From: CAZSXU01 sp964610505
GTDB lineage: Bacteria > Arandabacterota > Arandabacteria > JAGLYR01
NCBI GenBank assembly: GCA_964610505.1
Contig: CAZSXU010000019.1
Coordinates: 1 to 64,000, forward strand
Direction: 5' to 3'
Length of the DNA: 64,000 bases
Part shown: positions 1-8,186 of the stretch, piece by piece
Numbering within the stretch: the stretch's first letter is position 1
Layout of the letters: each line of letters begins with the position of its first letter
Made by a program: the position numbers and the translations under genes
The notes under the pieces: generated by a model
The model's database searches: none
Told to the model about the DNA's origin: nothing
What the model saw: the letters and a program-made list of their open reading frames with translations, nothing else

Positions 1-58
1 GGAGCTTGCGCTCCAGCGGATTTTAAGTCCACTGTGTCTACCGTTCCACCATCCGGGC
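1..58 (-). tRNA. tRNA-Leu(TAA), 3' part outside window
   Basis: The minus strand from 58 reads a tRNA 5' half: acceptor strand GCCCGGAT, a D arm, and an anticodon loop CTTAAAA flanked by GGA/TCC, giving anticodon TAA (leucine). A long variable arm typical of class II tRNAs follows (GGAGC-gcaa-GCTCC). The T arm and 3' acceptor strand lie beyond the window edge. It is the last visible tRNA of a Gly-Cys-Leu cluster. Confidence 0.9.
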
Positions 59-343
59 ACGTGACCGAGAGTTGAAAGTCGAGAGTGGAGAGTCGAAGGC
101 CGCCCGAAGGACATGGCTTCTCTAATCGTACGCCCACTCCCGCCGGGAGTGTATCAGGCGGACGGGTCTGTGGCAAGAGTTACGGGCGGGCAGGCGATGA
201 GGAGAAGGGTGAGAGGTGAACGAGGTGAGGGCATCTAGACGTCTTTGGCGGAACCCTGCGGGGTTGTCGCCTTTCTCCTCTCTCCTCTCACCTCTCTCCA
301 GCAACACGCGCAACGGCCCCCGAAGGGGCCGAGGATATGTTGC
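59..343. other. intergenic spacer with polypurine/polypyrimidine tracts between tRNA-Cys and tRNA-Leu
   Basis: No coding region is supported in this 285-bp spacer. On the plus strand it holds G/A-rich tracts at about 71-100 and 198-230, and a matching C/T-rich tract at about 270-300. The second and third can pair: GGTGAGAGGTGA near 207 against a TCACCTCTC-type stretch near 288, with one mismatch. A UUCG-loop hairpin lies at its tRNA-Cys end (314-331). The small reading frame across it is not convincing as a gene. Confidence 0.5.
314..331 (-). terminator. UUCG-tetraloop hairpin downstream of tRNA-Cys
   Basis: On the minus strand the sequence is a perfect 7-bp stem CGGCCCC/GGGGCCG closed by a TTCG tetraloop, 13 nt beyond the CCA end of tRNA-Cys. 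It is followed by TTGCGCG rather than a clean T tract. It could be a terminator, or a processing or stability hairpin separating tRNA-Cys from tRNA-Leu. Confidence 0.4.
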
Positions 344-419
344 TGGAGGCGGCATCCGGATTCGAACCGGAGAGTAGCGGTTTTGCAGACCGCCGCCTTA
401 ACCACTTGGCTATGCCGCC
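344..419 (-). tRNA. tRNA-Cys(GCA)
   Basis: A 76-nt cloverleaf on the minus strand. The acceptor stem is GGCGGCA/TGCCGCC, the discriminator is T, and the 3' CCA is encoded. The anticodon loop CTGCAAA gives GCA (cysteine). The T arm CTCCGGTTCGAATCCGGA is canonical. The U73 discriminator is the known cysteine identity base. Confidence 0.97.
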
Positions 420-515
420 TCTGACGTTGCCGTCGGCAACGCCTGTAGAATCACGATGGAATCCCGAGAGCAACGCCGGCTCCGAATGGACGACCGCCGC
501 CGTCGGGAAGAAGCG

Positions 516-590
516 TGGAGCGGGAAACGGGACTTGAACCCGCGACATCCACCTTGGCAAGGTGGCGCTCTACCACTGAGCTATTCCCGC
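516..590 (-). tRNA. tRNA-Gly(GCC)
   Basis: A 75-nt cloverleaf on the minus strand with acceptor GCGGGAA/TTCCCGC, discriminator T and an encoded CCA. The anticodon in the CTTGCCA loop is GCC (glycine). It is the first gene of the tRNA cluster and begins about 11 nt downstream of the predicted start of the promoter at 608-636. A 7-bp palindrome (CGTTGCC gtc GGCAACG, 425-441) lies between it and tRNA-Cys. Confidence 0.97.
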
Positions 591-607
591 TCTGCAAGTT
601 CCGAGTG

Positions 608-636
608 AGTCTAACAAGGACCCAAAACCAAGTCAA
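608..636 (-). promoter_or_regulatory. sigma70-type promoter of the tRNA cluster
   Basis: The minus strand shows -35 TTGACT (631-636), a 17-nt spacer and -10 TAGACT (608-613). Transcription would start near 601, just upstream of tRNA-Gly. The match is close to the TTGACA-17-TATAAT consensus and well placed; no start site was measured. Confidence 0.7.
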
Positions 637-720
637 CCTCATTGTGGACGGCCCAGGTTCCCCCGCGCGCCGCCTGTCGAATTCGCCTAGGCCCGTATCG
701 ATGACTACGTAAGGAAACCG

Positions 721-759
721 GACCCGCGCGGGCTCGCGTGCGGTGGACGTCGCACGTCC
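721..759 (-). terminator. GC-rich hairpins after glgA, possible terminator
   Basis: Two stems follow the glgA stop (763): GGACGT-cgc-ACGTCC at 745-759 and the palindrome CCCGCGCGGG near 723-732. Neither is followed by a run of T on the minus strand, so intrinsic termination is uncertain. They are the only candidate end signals between glgA and the tRNA promoter. Confidence 0.3.
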
Positions 760-762
760 CTC

Positions 763-2268
763 TCAGGAGGCACGGATGTTGGGGCCATCGACTCTTCCTC
801 GTGCGCGTTTGACGGCTTCCCGATAGAGATCCACATACTTGTTTGCCGATGCTCCCCACGAGAAATCGAGAGTCATCACGCGGCGCACCAGGGATGTCCA
901 GGCGCCAGTGTTCCCGTAGCACTGCACCGCGCGCCGGACAGCCTCCACGAGAGCGGATGCCTCGTAGGCCTGGAAGACGAATCCACTGCCTGCCCCGCCT
1001 TCGGGATTATAGTCCTCGACGGTGTCGGCCAGTCCGCCCGTTGCGCGCACAATGGGCACCGTCCCGTACCTCAAGCTGTAAATCTGATTGAGGCCGCTGG
1101 GTTCAAATCGGGACGGCATCAGAAACATATCGCTCCCCGCCTCAATGAGGTGCGCCAACCCATTGTCGAATGCCAGGCTGGCCGCCACCTGCTCGGGATT
1201 CCGAGCGGCGGTGCCCGAGAGCAACTCCTGATACCGCGGCTCACCCGTACCGAGGAACACCATCTGGAGATCCATCTTGAGCAGATCCGGCAGCGCTTCT
1301 TCGATAATATCAAACCCTTTCTGTTCCACCAGACGGGACACGAGGCCGATGACCGGGACGTCTCGATCCGGATGATGCGCCAGGCGCATCGCGTTTAAAA
1401 GAGCTCGTTTGTTCTTTTCTTTTCCCTCCAGCGCCTCAGGCCCGAAGTGGTGCGGAATCAGGGGATCCACGCGCGGATCCCAGACCGAGTAGTCCGCCCC
1501 GTTGAGAATCCCGAACAGCCTGTCGCGCCGGGAACGGAGAACACCGTCGAGTCCGGCCCCATACTCCACCGTCTGGATTTCTTCGGCGTAGGTCTCACTC
1601 ACCGTACTGACGACGTCGCTCTCGAGGAGACCGGCTTTGAGCATGTTCGCTTGGCCCCAGGCCTCGACACTCGAGCCCTCCTTCGCCAGCTCGGGCGGCA
1701 AATCCACGCGACTCCACTCTTCCAGCGGAAAGGTACCCTGGTAGGCCAGATTATGAACCGTGATGGCCGTCGCCGCGTGCCCTAAGATCTCGTCGTCCGC
1801 ATAGCGGTGTTTCAAGTACAGAGGCACCAAGCCCACGTGGTTGTCGTTCAGATGAATCACGTCGGGTCGCCAGCGAAGCGCTCTGAGCAGCTCCAGACTT
1901 CCAAGAGAGTAAACCGCAAAACGCTTCGTGTTGTCGGCGGCCGTGGAATCCTCGTACACCCCTCCTCCGTAGAGATCCGGGTTCCCGAGAAAGTATACGG
2001 GAATGTCCGAATCCGGGAGAAGCCCGCGCGTCACGTCGAGCGGAATGGTCTCGGACGCGAGGCGAACCTCGATGGAATCGACCTCGGCCGGCCCGATCGG
2101 GAAGCCCGATGCTTCGACGGTTCCGTATCTGGGCAGCACGAGGATGATCTCATGCCCGAGGGCCGAGACGGCCTTGGGCAGGGATCCGGCTACGTCCGCG
2201 AGGCCGCCCACCTTGGCGTACGGTGCAATTTCCGCCGAAAGAAAGCAGATTCTTAGTGACTCGGGCAT
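763..2268 (-). CDS. glgA: glycogen synthase (ADP-glucose type)
   Basis: A 501-residue GT5-family glycogen/starch synthase that transfers glucose from ADP-glucose to growing alpha-1,4-glucan in the cytoplasm. The N-terminal KVGGLADV (Lys19) is the conserved ADP-glucose-binding KxGGL motif. The C-terminal half has SRLVEQKGFD and the FEPSGLNQ / ATGGLADTV motifs of the donor-binding domain. The length is normal. A longer open frame exists upstream, but ATG at 2268 is preferred because GGGGGAG lies just before it and the protein then starts at the family's usual N-terminus. It overlaps the end of galT by 16 nt, so the two are probably translationally coupled. No glgB, glgC or glgP is nearby. Confidence 0.95.
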   Translation of the reverse strand: MPESLRICFLSAEIAPYAKVGGLADVAGSLPKAVSALGHEIILVLPRYGTVEASGFPIGPAEVDSIEVRLASETIPLDVTRGLLPDSDIPVYFLGNPDLYGGGVYEDSTAADNTKRFAVYSLGSLELLRALRWRPDVIHLNDNHVGLVPLYLKHRYADDEILGHAATAITVHNLAYQGTFPLEEWSRVDLPPELAKEGSSVEAWGQANMLKAGLLESDVVSTVSETYAEEIQTVEYGAGLDGVLRSRRDRLFGILNGADYSVWDPRVDPLIPHHFGPEALEGKEKNKRALLNAMRLAHHPDRDVPVIGLVSRLVEQKGFDIIEEALPDLLKMDLQMVFLGTGEPRYQELLSGTAARNPEQVAASLAFDNGLAHLIEAGSDMFLMPSRFEPSGLNQIYSLRYGTVPIVRATGGLADTVEDYNPEGGAGSGFVFQAYEASALVEAVRRAVQCYGNTGAWTSLVRRVMTLDFSWGASANKYVDLYREAVKRARGRVDGPNIRAS

Positions 2269-3290
2269 GGGTTCTCCCCCACATGGGCAGCGTCGCGGCC
2301 GGCCTCTCTCAGATAGCGGGCCGCTTCCTCGGGCAACGTCGGGTTGATATAGAAACCGGTGCCCCATTCGAACCCGGCCACCTTCGTCAGTTTCGGAATG
2401 ATCTCGATGTGCCAGTGATAGTAGAGCAAATCGGACTCCTGGCAGGGAGCCGTGTGAATGATGAAGTTATACGGGGGCGCGTTCAGCGCGCACCGGAGGC
2501 GATAAAGCGTATCCTTCAACATGTCCGCCAGCAAGAGAACCTGCGAATCCGACATATCCTCAAAACGAGCGGTGTGCCACTTTGGAAGAACCCATGTCTC
2601 AAACGGGAAGCGTGAAGCAAACGGCGTGACGCTTGCGAACCCTTCATTCTCCGTGACCAGCCGAACCCCGTCCTCCAACTCCTGGTGGAGAATGTCACAG
2701 AAGACACAGCGTTCCTTGAGACTGTAGTGCTGTTCCGAGCCCCTCAACTCCTCGGCCACCCGCTTCGGGACGATCGGCGTTGCGATCAGCTGCGTGTGCG
2801 GGTGCTCAAGGGAGGCCCCGGCCTGTTCTCCATGATTCTTGAAGACGAGGATGTATCGAAACCGCTCGTCTTGCTTGAGATCGTTGATGCGATGGATGAA
2901 AGCCTTTGCAACGTCGGCAACGTGATCCACGGCGAGTTCGCACAGGGATGTACCGTGATCGGGCGTCTCAATCACTACCTCATGCGCGCCGATTCCGCTC
3001 ATCTTGTCGAAGACCCCCTCTCCCCGCCGAACCATGGGCCCTTCGATCATCAGGGCCGGGAACTTGTTCGGAACCACCCGCACCCGCCAGCCGGGTGTGT
3101 TCGGTTCGGTGTCCACCTCACGGAACGCAAACACCTCCGGCGGTGTCTTGTCTTCATTCCCGGAGTCAAAGGGGCAGAAGCCTCCTCTGGAGGCCGCCTC
3201 GACCGGCGGGAAATCTCCCGGCCGCTTCCCCCGCTCCGTGGAAATGATGACCCAGCGCCCGATGATGGGGTCTTTTCTGAGCTCCGGCAT
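2253..3290 (-). CDS. galT: galactose-1-phosphate uridylyltransferase
   Basis: A 345-residue HIT-superfamily nucleotidyltransferase that exchanges UMP between UDP-glucose and galactose-1-phosphate (Leloir pathway), or acts on a related sugar phosphate. The active-site HPHTQ motif lies near residue 160, in LEHPHTQLIATP. FETWVLPKWH and the N-terminal RWVIIS block are family features. The N-terminal zinc site looks reduced: one Cys is seen in FCPFDSGNED where two are usual. The gene has its own promoter (3371-3399) and leads a two-gene galT-glgA unit. Its place beside a polysaccharide operon suggests supply or recycling of UDP-hexoses. The exact sugar specificity cannot be read from sequence. Confidence 0.9.
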   Translation of the reverse strand: MPELRKDPIIGRWVIISTERGKRPGDFPPVEAASRGGFCPFDSGNEDKTPPEVFAFREVDTEPNTPGWRVRVVPNKFPALMIEGPMVRRGEGVFDKMSGIGAHEVVIETPDHGTSLCELAVDHVADVAKAFIHRINDLKQDERFRYILVFKNHGEQAGASLEHPHTQLIATPIVPKRVAEELRGSEQHYSLKERCVFCDILHQELEDGVRLVTENEGFASVTPFASRFPFETWVLPKWHTARFEDMSDSQVLLLADMLKDTLYRLRCALNAPPYNFIIHTAPCQESDLLYYHWHIEIIPKLTKVAGFEWGTGFYINPTLPEEAARYLREAGRDAAHVGENPCPSH

Positions 3291-3370
3291 TCTTCACATC
3301 CCCGCTTTCTTCAGGGTTTTCGATCGTTCCCCGCATGCAAACACACTGGTTCTTCACAGCACGGCCGGAC

Positions 3371-3399
3371 ATTGTAGAGGGCCGATTGAGCGCCGTCAA
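3371..3399 (-). promoter_or_regulatory. sigma70-type promoter of galT-glgA
   Basis: The minus strand reads -35 TTGACG (3394-3399), exactly 17 nt of spacer and -10 TACAAT (3371-3376). The predicted start is near 3364, giving a leader of about 74 nt before the galT ATG. It sits after the last glycosyltransferase of the polysaccharide operon, separating the two units. Confidence 0.75.
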
Positions 3400-3461
3400 A
3401 CAGAAAGAAACCGCCCCTGGTGTATGGACGAACGATCGGGCCTCTCGACGCGGGCGTGTCG

Positions 3462-4559
3462 TCATCGCTTCAAGGCATCGAGATATACGCGCTCGGTCAG
3501 ACGGGCGATTCGATCCCAGTTGTGATGGTGCGCGATATGAGCGCAGGCCTGCCCGCCCATTTCTGTCACCCGCCCCGGGTTCTCCAGCAGCATTGCCAAC
3601 TTGTCGCGCAGGTCTCCTGAATCGCGGCTTCGGAAAGAGACTCCACACCCCGATTGCGCTTCCAGGTTCTCGGGAATGTCGCTCGTCAAGACACATCGGC
3701 CGTGAGCCATCGCCTCGAGCAGAGAAATCGGGAGACCCTCAACCTCGGAGGGATGAACGTACACGTAGCAGTTTCCGTACAACTCCCTCAGAAGGGGTCC
3801 GTAGACCCAACCCGTGAACACGGTACGCCGATCCACCATCCTCTTGAGTGCATCGGCGTACTCCTCGGTATGGTGCGGACCGCCAACGATGACCAATCTC
3901 ATTTCGGTGTCCAGCTGGTTGAATGCTTCAATCAGGTACTGGACCCCCCGGTCCGGAATCAGAGTCCCCACGGTGAGGATGTACCGCTCTCTCTCGATTC
4001 CGAGTTTCAGCATTTCGCGCGGCTCTCGCCATTCACCGAGGTTTGCCCCATTCGGCATATACACGGGGCTCGAGTCGGCGTGCCGAGACTGAATCTCTCT
4101 GACCAGCTGCCTCGACACCGCAATGGTTCGATCGGGCCACATGACGGCGCTCTGCTCTCCGAACTTGAGACAGCGCTTGGCGAATCCTCCCCATTTCTGC
4201 TGCCGCCAATCCATGGCGTGGATGGTGGCCACGACCCGGCGCCCCGTGATCTTGGGGATCCAGCTGAGGCTGCTCGGCCCGATCCCGTGGTAATGTACGA
4301 TGTCGTACCCGCCCAACGAGGACGCGACACTCGCCAGCAGGGTATGTGTGATCGTGTCGAAGTGTTTCGTCTGCAGCGAAGGCAATTTGCGCAGTCGCAC
4401 GCCCTTGAACGAACCGTTCAAGGACGTGTAGTACGGCCGGCAGAATACCGTGACTTCGTGTCCCATATTCACCAGACGGGTGCTCAGCTCCTCGACGTGG
4501 CGTTCAATCCCGCCGAAGGAAGCCGGAATCCCTTTCTGGCCAAGCATGGCGACCTTCAT
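3462..4559 (-). CDS. glycosyltransferase family 4
   Basis: A 365-residue GT-B retaining glycosyltransferase. The N-terminal domain opens with MKVAMLGQKGIPASFGGIE, with the glycine-rich acceptor loop. The C-terminal nucleotide-sugar domain has ILTVGTLIPDRGVQYLIEAF and the E-x7-E motif in EGLPISLLEAMAHG. It probably adds one sugar to the lipid-linked repeat unit on the cytoplasmic side. It is the last gene of the large polysaccharide operon, 40 nt after the preceding GT4. Donor and acceptor cannot be assigned. Confidence 0.9.
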   Translation of the reverse strand: MKVAMLGQKGIPASFGGIERHVEELSTRLVNMGHEVTVFCRPYYTSLNGSFKGVRLRKLPSLQTKHFDTITHTLLASVASSLGGYDIVHYHGIGPSSLSWIPKITGRRVVATIHAMDWRQQKWGGFAKRCLKFGEQSAVMWPDRTIAVSRQLVREIQSRHADSSPVYMPNGANLGEWREPREMLKLGIERERYILTVGTLIPDRGVQYLIEAFNQLDTEMRLVIVGGPHHTEEYADALKRMVDRRTVFTGWVYGPLLRELYGNCYVYVHPSEVEGLPISLLEAMAHGRCVLTSDIPENLEAQSGCGVSFRSRDSGDLRDKLAMLLENPGRVTEMGGQACAHIAHHHNWDRIARLTERVYLDALKR

Positions 4560-4599
4560 GCAGATCTTCTCCCAATCGACAGCGAGGCTCCAGCCGTCC

Positions 4600-5838
4600 T
4601 CATACAGGCCCTGAATCCGCCTCTGGAGCGTCCCGGTAGACCCTTTCGAGCCCGGCGAGGTGGCGTTCCCGATCCGTCAAGGCTTCGATGTATGTGCGAG
4701 CCTCCCGGCCCAATTCACGCGCAAGCCCCGGATCATCCACCAACCGCCGCAGGTTCTCCGCCAGCCCTTCGACGTCGCCCGGATCAAACAACAGGCCGGT
4801 TTGTTCATGGATCACGAACTCGGGAATGCCCCCGATCCTGCTCCCCACCACCGGGCGTCCCAGAGCAAACGACTCGAAGATGGTCAGGGGGGAATTCTCG
4901 TACCATTCCGATGGGACGACCACGCATCTAGCGCTCCCCACGACGCTCTTCAACTCGGGCCCGTCCAGGTATCCGGTAAAGTTCACCCTTCCGGGAGCGG
5001 AGCGCTCAGCCTCTTGCCGCAGTGTCTCCTCCATCGGACCTTCGCCCACGATCACCAGCGATGCACCCGGTACCTCCGCCATCGCCCTAAGAAGCGTCAG
5101 CAATCCCTTCTCATCGGAGAGCCGCCCTACGTAGACAACGGCATCACCGTTCTCCGCACTATCCGCAAACTCTGAGAGGTCGAGATAGAGGGGCAAATAC
5201 ATGACCTTTCGCTCTGGGATACCGAACTCCACGACCTTCTGCTTCATGAATCGTGACGGAGCGACGAACGCGTCGATCCGCCGATAGCTGGTCAAGATCC
5301 AGTGGTGAAGCGTCATTTCCACTGCGTTCAGAAAGCTGGCTCGCCAGGACCCCTGGTTGCATCGATGGCGAATCGCCTCAAAATAGCGCCCGCCTCGGCA
5401 GCGCTCACAAACCTGCCCGTCTACGTACAGTCGGTAGGTTGGGCAGACCAGCTTATAGTCATGAAGGGTTTGAACCACCCTCATCCCCGCCATTCTCAGC
5501 GGCCCCAGGATCGAGGGTGACAGCTGGTGAGCAATGTTGTGGAGGTGAGCCACGTCCGGTCTCGTGTCCCGAACCAGATCTTCGATTCGCCGCCGGGCCT
5601 CGAGCGAATAGAGCACCCGCCCGCTGGCCCGGAGTCTCCCTGTCCAGCTGTCTTGACTTCGGAAATCGATCTCCGAAACGAAGTACGGTTCGTAGTCGGA
5701 GGGCTCGTTCCTCTCCCCTTTCATCGCAAAGGGAATCACCTCATGGCCCCGGCTCTCCAGAAGATGAGCCAGCTGAAAAAAGTACCTCTCCGCGCCTCCT
5801 CGCAAGTAGTAGTACTTGTTGACATTGAGGACCCTCAT
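4600..5838 (-). CDS. glycosyltransferase family 4
   Basis: A 412-residue GT4. MRVLNVNKYYYLRGGAERY is the typical start with the GGAE acceptor loop. The donor domain carries YVGRLSDEKGLLTLLRAM and the E-x7-E motif in SPLTIFESFALGRPVVG. The open frame runs 116 codons further upstream through the radical SAM gene, but ATG at 5838 overlaps that gene's stop as ATGA, which marks the coupled start. CxxC pairs in the middle (VCPTYRLY...CERCRGG) resemble the cysteine-containing insert of some O-antigen GT4s. Sugar specificity is unknown. Confidence 0.9.
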   Translation of the reverse strand: MRVLNVNKYYYLRGGAERYFFQLAHLLESRGHEVIPFAMKGERNEPSDYEPYFVSEIDFRSQDSWTGRLRASGRVLYSLEARRRIEDLVRDTRPDVAHLHNIAHQLSPSILGPLRMAGMRVVQTLHDYKLVCPTYRLYVDGQVCERCRGGRYFEAIRHRCNQGSWRASFLNAVEMTLHHWILTSYRRIDAFVAPSRFMKQKVVEFGIPERKVMYLPLYLDLSEFADSAENGDAVVYVGRLSDEKGLLTLLRAMAEVPGASLVIVGEGPMEETLRQEAERSAPGRVNFTGYLDGPELKSVVGSARCVVVPSEWYENSPLTIFESFALGRPVVGSRIGGIPEFVIHEQTGLLFDPGDVEGLAENLRRLVDDPGLARELGREARTYIEALTDRERHLAGLERVYRDAPEADSGPV

Positions 5839-6878
5839 GCTCGAAGCACCTGCCGTCCGAGATGAGCATCGAGCTTGCTCTTCACGATCCAGCCGACCGC
5901 GCTCGGCAGATTCCTGCGGATCGCGGTCCGCGCCGTGCACACCATCCAACAGGCCGCCTCGCACTTGCCCGTCTCCTGGCGCGCCTTGTCCGCCTGCGCC
6001 GAGTTCCACACCTCTTCGAAAGAGGCGCTCCGGATGTTTCCCATCACCACATCCAGAATGTTGCACGGATACACGTTGCCGAACGGATCCAGGAAAAACG
6101 ACTGTCGCCCGGCTCCACACCCCAGCAGACGCCCGCGGTCGGTCGCCTGCCAGTAAATCCCTCGATCGAAATAGGCACGGAACCACCGTTTGGGACTGAA
6201 CGTCCGGAGCTCGGCTCTGATCAGAGCATCCAGTTCTTCTCGGAGAACGTCCGGAGCAACCGCCTCATTCTCCTGGGTCATGAAGTAGTGATCCGAATTC
6301 TGGGCGAGAGAGCAGGTGAATTCGACTCCCAAGGAACGGCTCAAGTCGTAGGTCGCCTTGACCTGGGACAGATTCCCCTGCCCGATCGTCATGCCGACCC
6401 GAATGTTTCCCAGACCCACGAGCTTGAGGCGTTCCAGGCTCTCCGTGGCCCTCTCAAAAGCTCCGGGAACACCTCGGATCTCATCGTGAATGGCTCCGAC
6501 GCCGTCAATCGAGACTCCCACTCCGAGACGAGAATGCAGAGGACGAAGCTCTCGGATCACGGACTCGATGCGGTCCGGCTCCAGACCGTTGGTCGAAATG
6601 ATGAGCTTTGCCTCGGGACACCGCCGGGCCATGCGCCGCACGACATCGACCAGGTCGTCGCGCAGAAACGGCTCACCGCCCGACACGTTGATGTCCTTGA
6701 GAGTCGGCGGAAGGCGATCGTATTCCTCCGGGCGCATCTCTTCCTCGGTCGTGCGGAACTGCCAGATCCCGCACATGCTGCACCGGGAGTTGCACCGGTA
6801 GGTCACCGCAACCACCGAGTCTTCAACACCAACGGTCCTTCGCCTCTCTTGCTCCACGACCTCCACCTCGACTGGCAA
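5835..6878 (-). CDS. radical SAM/SPASM domain protein
   Basis: A 347-residue radical SAM enzyme. Cys29, Cys33 and Cys36 (RCNSRCSMC) form the CxxxCxxC site for the 4Fe-4S cluster that cleaves S-adenosylmethionine. VSGGEPFLRDD is the GGE motif. The C-terminal third has SPASM-like cysteines: GCGAG and YPCN near 254-272, and CEAACWMVC near 306-314, for auxiliary clusters. The start is TTG at 6878; ATG is absent nearby and a downstream GTG is possible. It ends by ATGA overlap with a GT4. Enzymes of this type modify peptides or sugars. Inside a glycan operon, sugar modification or lipid-acceptor modification is a guess. Confidence 0.85.
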   Translation of the reverse strand: MPVEVEVVEQERRRTVGVEDSVVAVTYRCNSRCSMCGIWQFRTTEEEMRPEEYDRLPPTLKDINVSGGEPFLRDDLVDVVRRMARRCPEAKLIISTNGLEPDRIESVIRELRPLHSRLGVGVSIDGVGAIHDEIRGVPGAFERATESLERLKLVGLGNIRVGMTIGQGNLSQVKATYDLSRSLGVEFTCSLAQNSDHYFMTQENEAVAPDVLREELDALIRAELRTFSPKRWFRAYFDRGIYWQATDRGRLLGCGAGRQSFFLDPFGNVYPCNILDVVMGNIRSASFEEVWNSAQADKARQETGKCEAACWMVCTARTAIRRNLPSAVGWIVKSKLDAHLGRQVLRA

Positions 6879-6913
6879 CCGCTCCGAAGAGCATTGCGCT
6901 GAACCGCGTGCCC

Positions 6914-8128
6914 CTATGCGACGGCGGCAACCTCACTTGCATAGAAATCCAGCAACCGTCGTTGGGCCGCTTGCGAACCGTAGCGTTCCTGGGCAAACCG
7001 GCGCGCCCGCTCACTCATGTCCTTCCTTCGCCCAGGCTCCTGCAGCAGTTCCAGAGTACAGCGAGCGAAGTTTTCGGGATCGTCCGCGATCATGACTTCT
7101 CGCCCATGAGTGACGCCGATCCCCTCCGCTCCGATCGACGTCGTCACGATGGGGAGGCCTGCAAACATCCCCTCGATGACCTTGATCTTGATTCCCGTTC
7201 CCCCCCGCAGGGGCACCATCATCGCAGCGGCTCCCTGGACATAGCTCGCCACGTCCGAGACGAAACCCACGACATTGACACCCTGGCGGTTCCTCAGGTG
7301 TCGGACTTTCTCCTCTCCCCTCCCAATGATCTCGAATGTCACGTCCGGCAGCTCACGGTGAATCCGGGGAAGCACCTCGTCGCAGAAGTACGTCACCGCG
7401 TCCGTGGCCAGAGGGCGCGCCAAATGCCCCAGGAAGACGATTCGCTCCGGACCCTCATCCGCGTGAGGAACCTCAGCGAACGGAAGGTAAACCGTGGGCA
7501 AGGAGAAGATCCGAACGGACTCATCCAGCGTTTCTCTGAACACGTCTCTGTCGGCGTCCGTCAGTGTCAGGACGGCGTCGAAGTTGCGACATGCACGGAT
7601 CTCGGCCCGCTTCAGTGCGGCAATCTTGATGCGGGACCAGAGCGCATTCAGCCCGGGGCGCCCGTGTATCTGCAGACGGAGGTCGGCGAGGTACGCTACG
7701 TCGTGCTTCAGTAGAAACCGCCGCCCGGCGCGCGCATCGCGCGCATAGGCCGCCGAATACCAGTACTCGACCTGAATCAGGTCGAACGATTCCTCATCCA
7801 GGAGCCGGCGCACGCGCCTCTGCAGCACCCGCGGGGTGTTGTACAACACGATCATCGGCGTCCCCGTGAACAGCGAGAGGGTCAAGTAGAGAAGTTTGTA
7901 GAACACGCGATGCAGCCACGACCGGGCATTCGGGCGGCGCTCGGAGATCACCCGCGAGCAGTACTTCTCGATCTCCCTGACGGCATCCTCGTCTTTCGGA
8001 GAGCCCGTCAGCGTTACGTACGTGATGTCATGCTCAAGCGCGAGCGTCCTCATGAGATGGTAGCTGACCCAATCGGTGCCGCTCTCGAGCGGAAACGGGG
8101 GGTCCATCTTGAGCATCAGGATTCTCAA
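6914..8128 (-). CDS. glycosyltransferase family 4
   Basis: A 404-residue GT4. It starts with LRILMLKMDPPFPLESG, the usual N-terminal strand and loop, and has IVFLGHLARPLATDAV and GGTGIKIKVIEGMFAGLPIV for the donor domain. The TTG at 8128 is chosen because TGGAG lies 5 nt before it and the protein then begins at the family N-terminus. A GTG at 8185, one base after the previous stop, would add 19 residues. A histidine/arginine-rich middle segment (RGEEKVRHLRNRQG) precedes the donor site. Its sugar is unknown. Confidence 0.87.
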   Translation of the reverse strand: MRILMLKMDPPFPLESGTDWVSYHLMRTLALEHDITYVTLTGSPKDEDAVREIEKYCSRVISERRPNARSWLHRVFYKLLYLTLSLFTGTPMIVLYNTPRVLQRRVRRLLDEESFDLIQVEYWYSAAYARDARAGRRFLLKHDVAYLADLRLQIHGRPGLNALWSRIKIAALKRAEIRACRNFDAVLTLTDADRDVFRETLDESVRIFSLPTVYLPFAEVPHADEGPERIVFLGHLARPLATDAVTYFCDEVLPRIHRELPDVTFEIIGRGEEKVRHLRNRQGVNVVGFVSDVASYVQGAAAMMVPLRGGTGIKIKVIEGMFAGLPIVTTSIGAEGIGVTHGREVMIADDPENFARCTLELLQEPGRRKDMSERARRFAQERYGSQAAQRRLLDFYASEVAAVA

Positions 8129-8186
8129 TGAAACTCCACGTCGATCTGTCAAGGTTTCGTAGAACTCTACCGCCCGGAACCCCACG

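Noticed and set aside
2269..2367. N-terminal extension of GlgA
   Set aside because: The 33 extra residues overlap galT in another frame and are not part of the family; a strong ribosome site supports the start at 2268.
3319..3440. Inverted repeat CGATCGTTC/GAACGATCG around the galT promoter
   Set aside because: The arms are nine bases and about 100 nt apart; the arrangement may be chance and no regulator is suggested.
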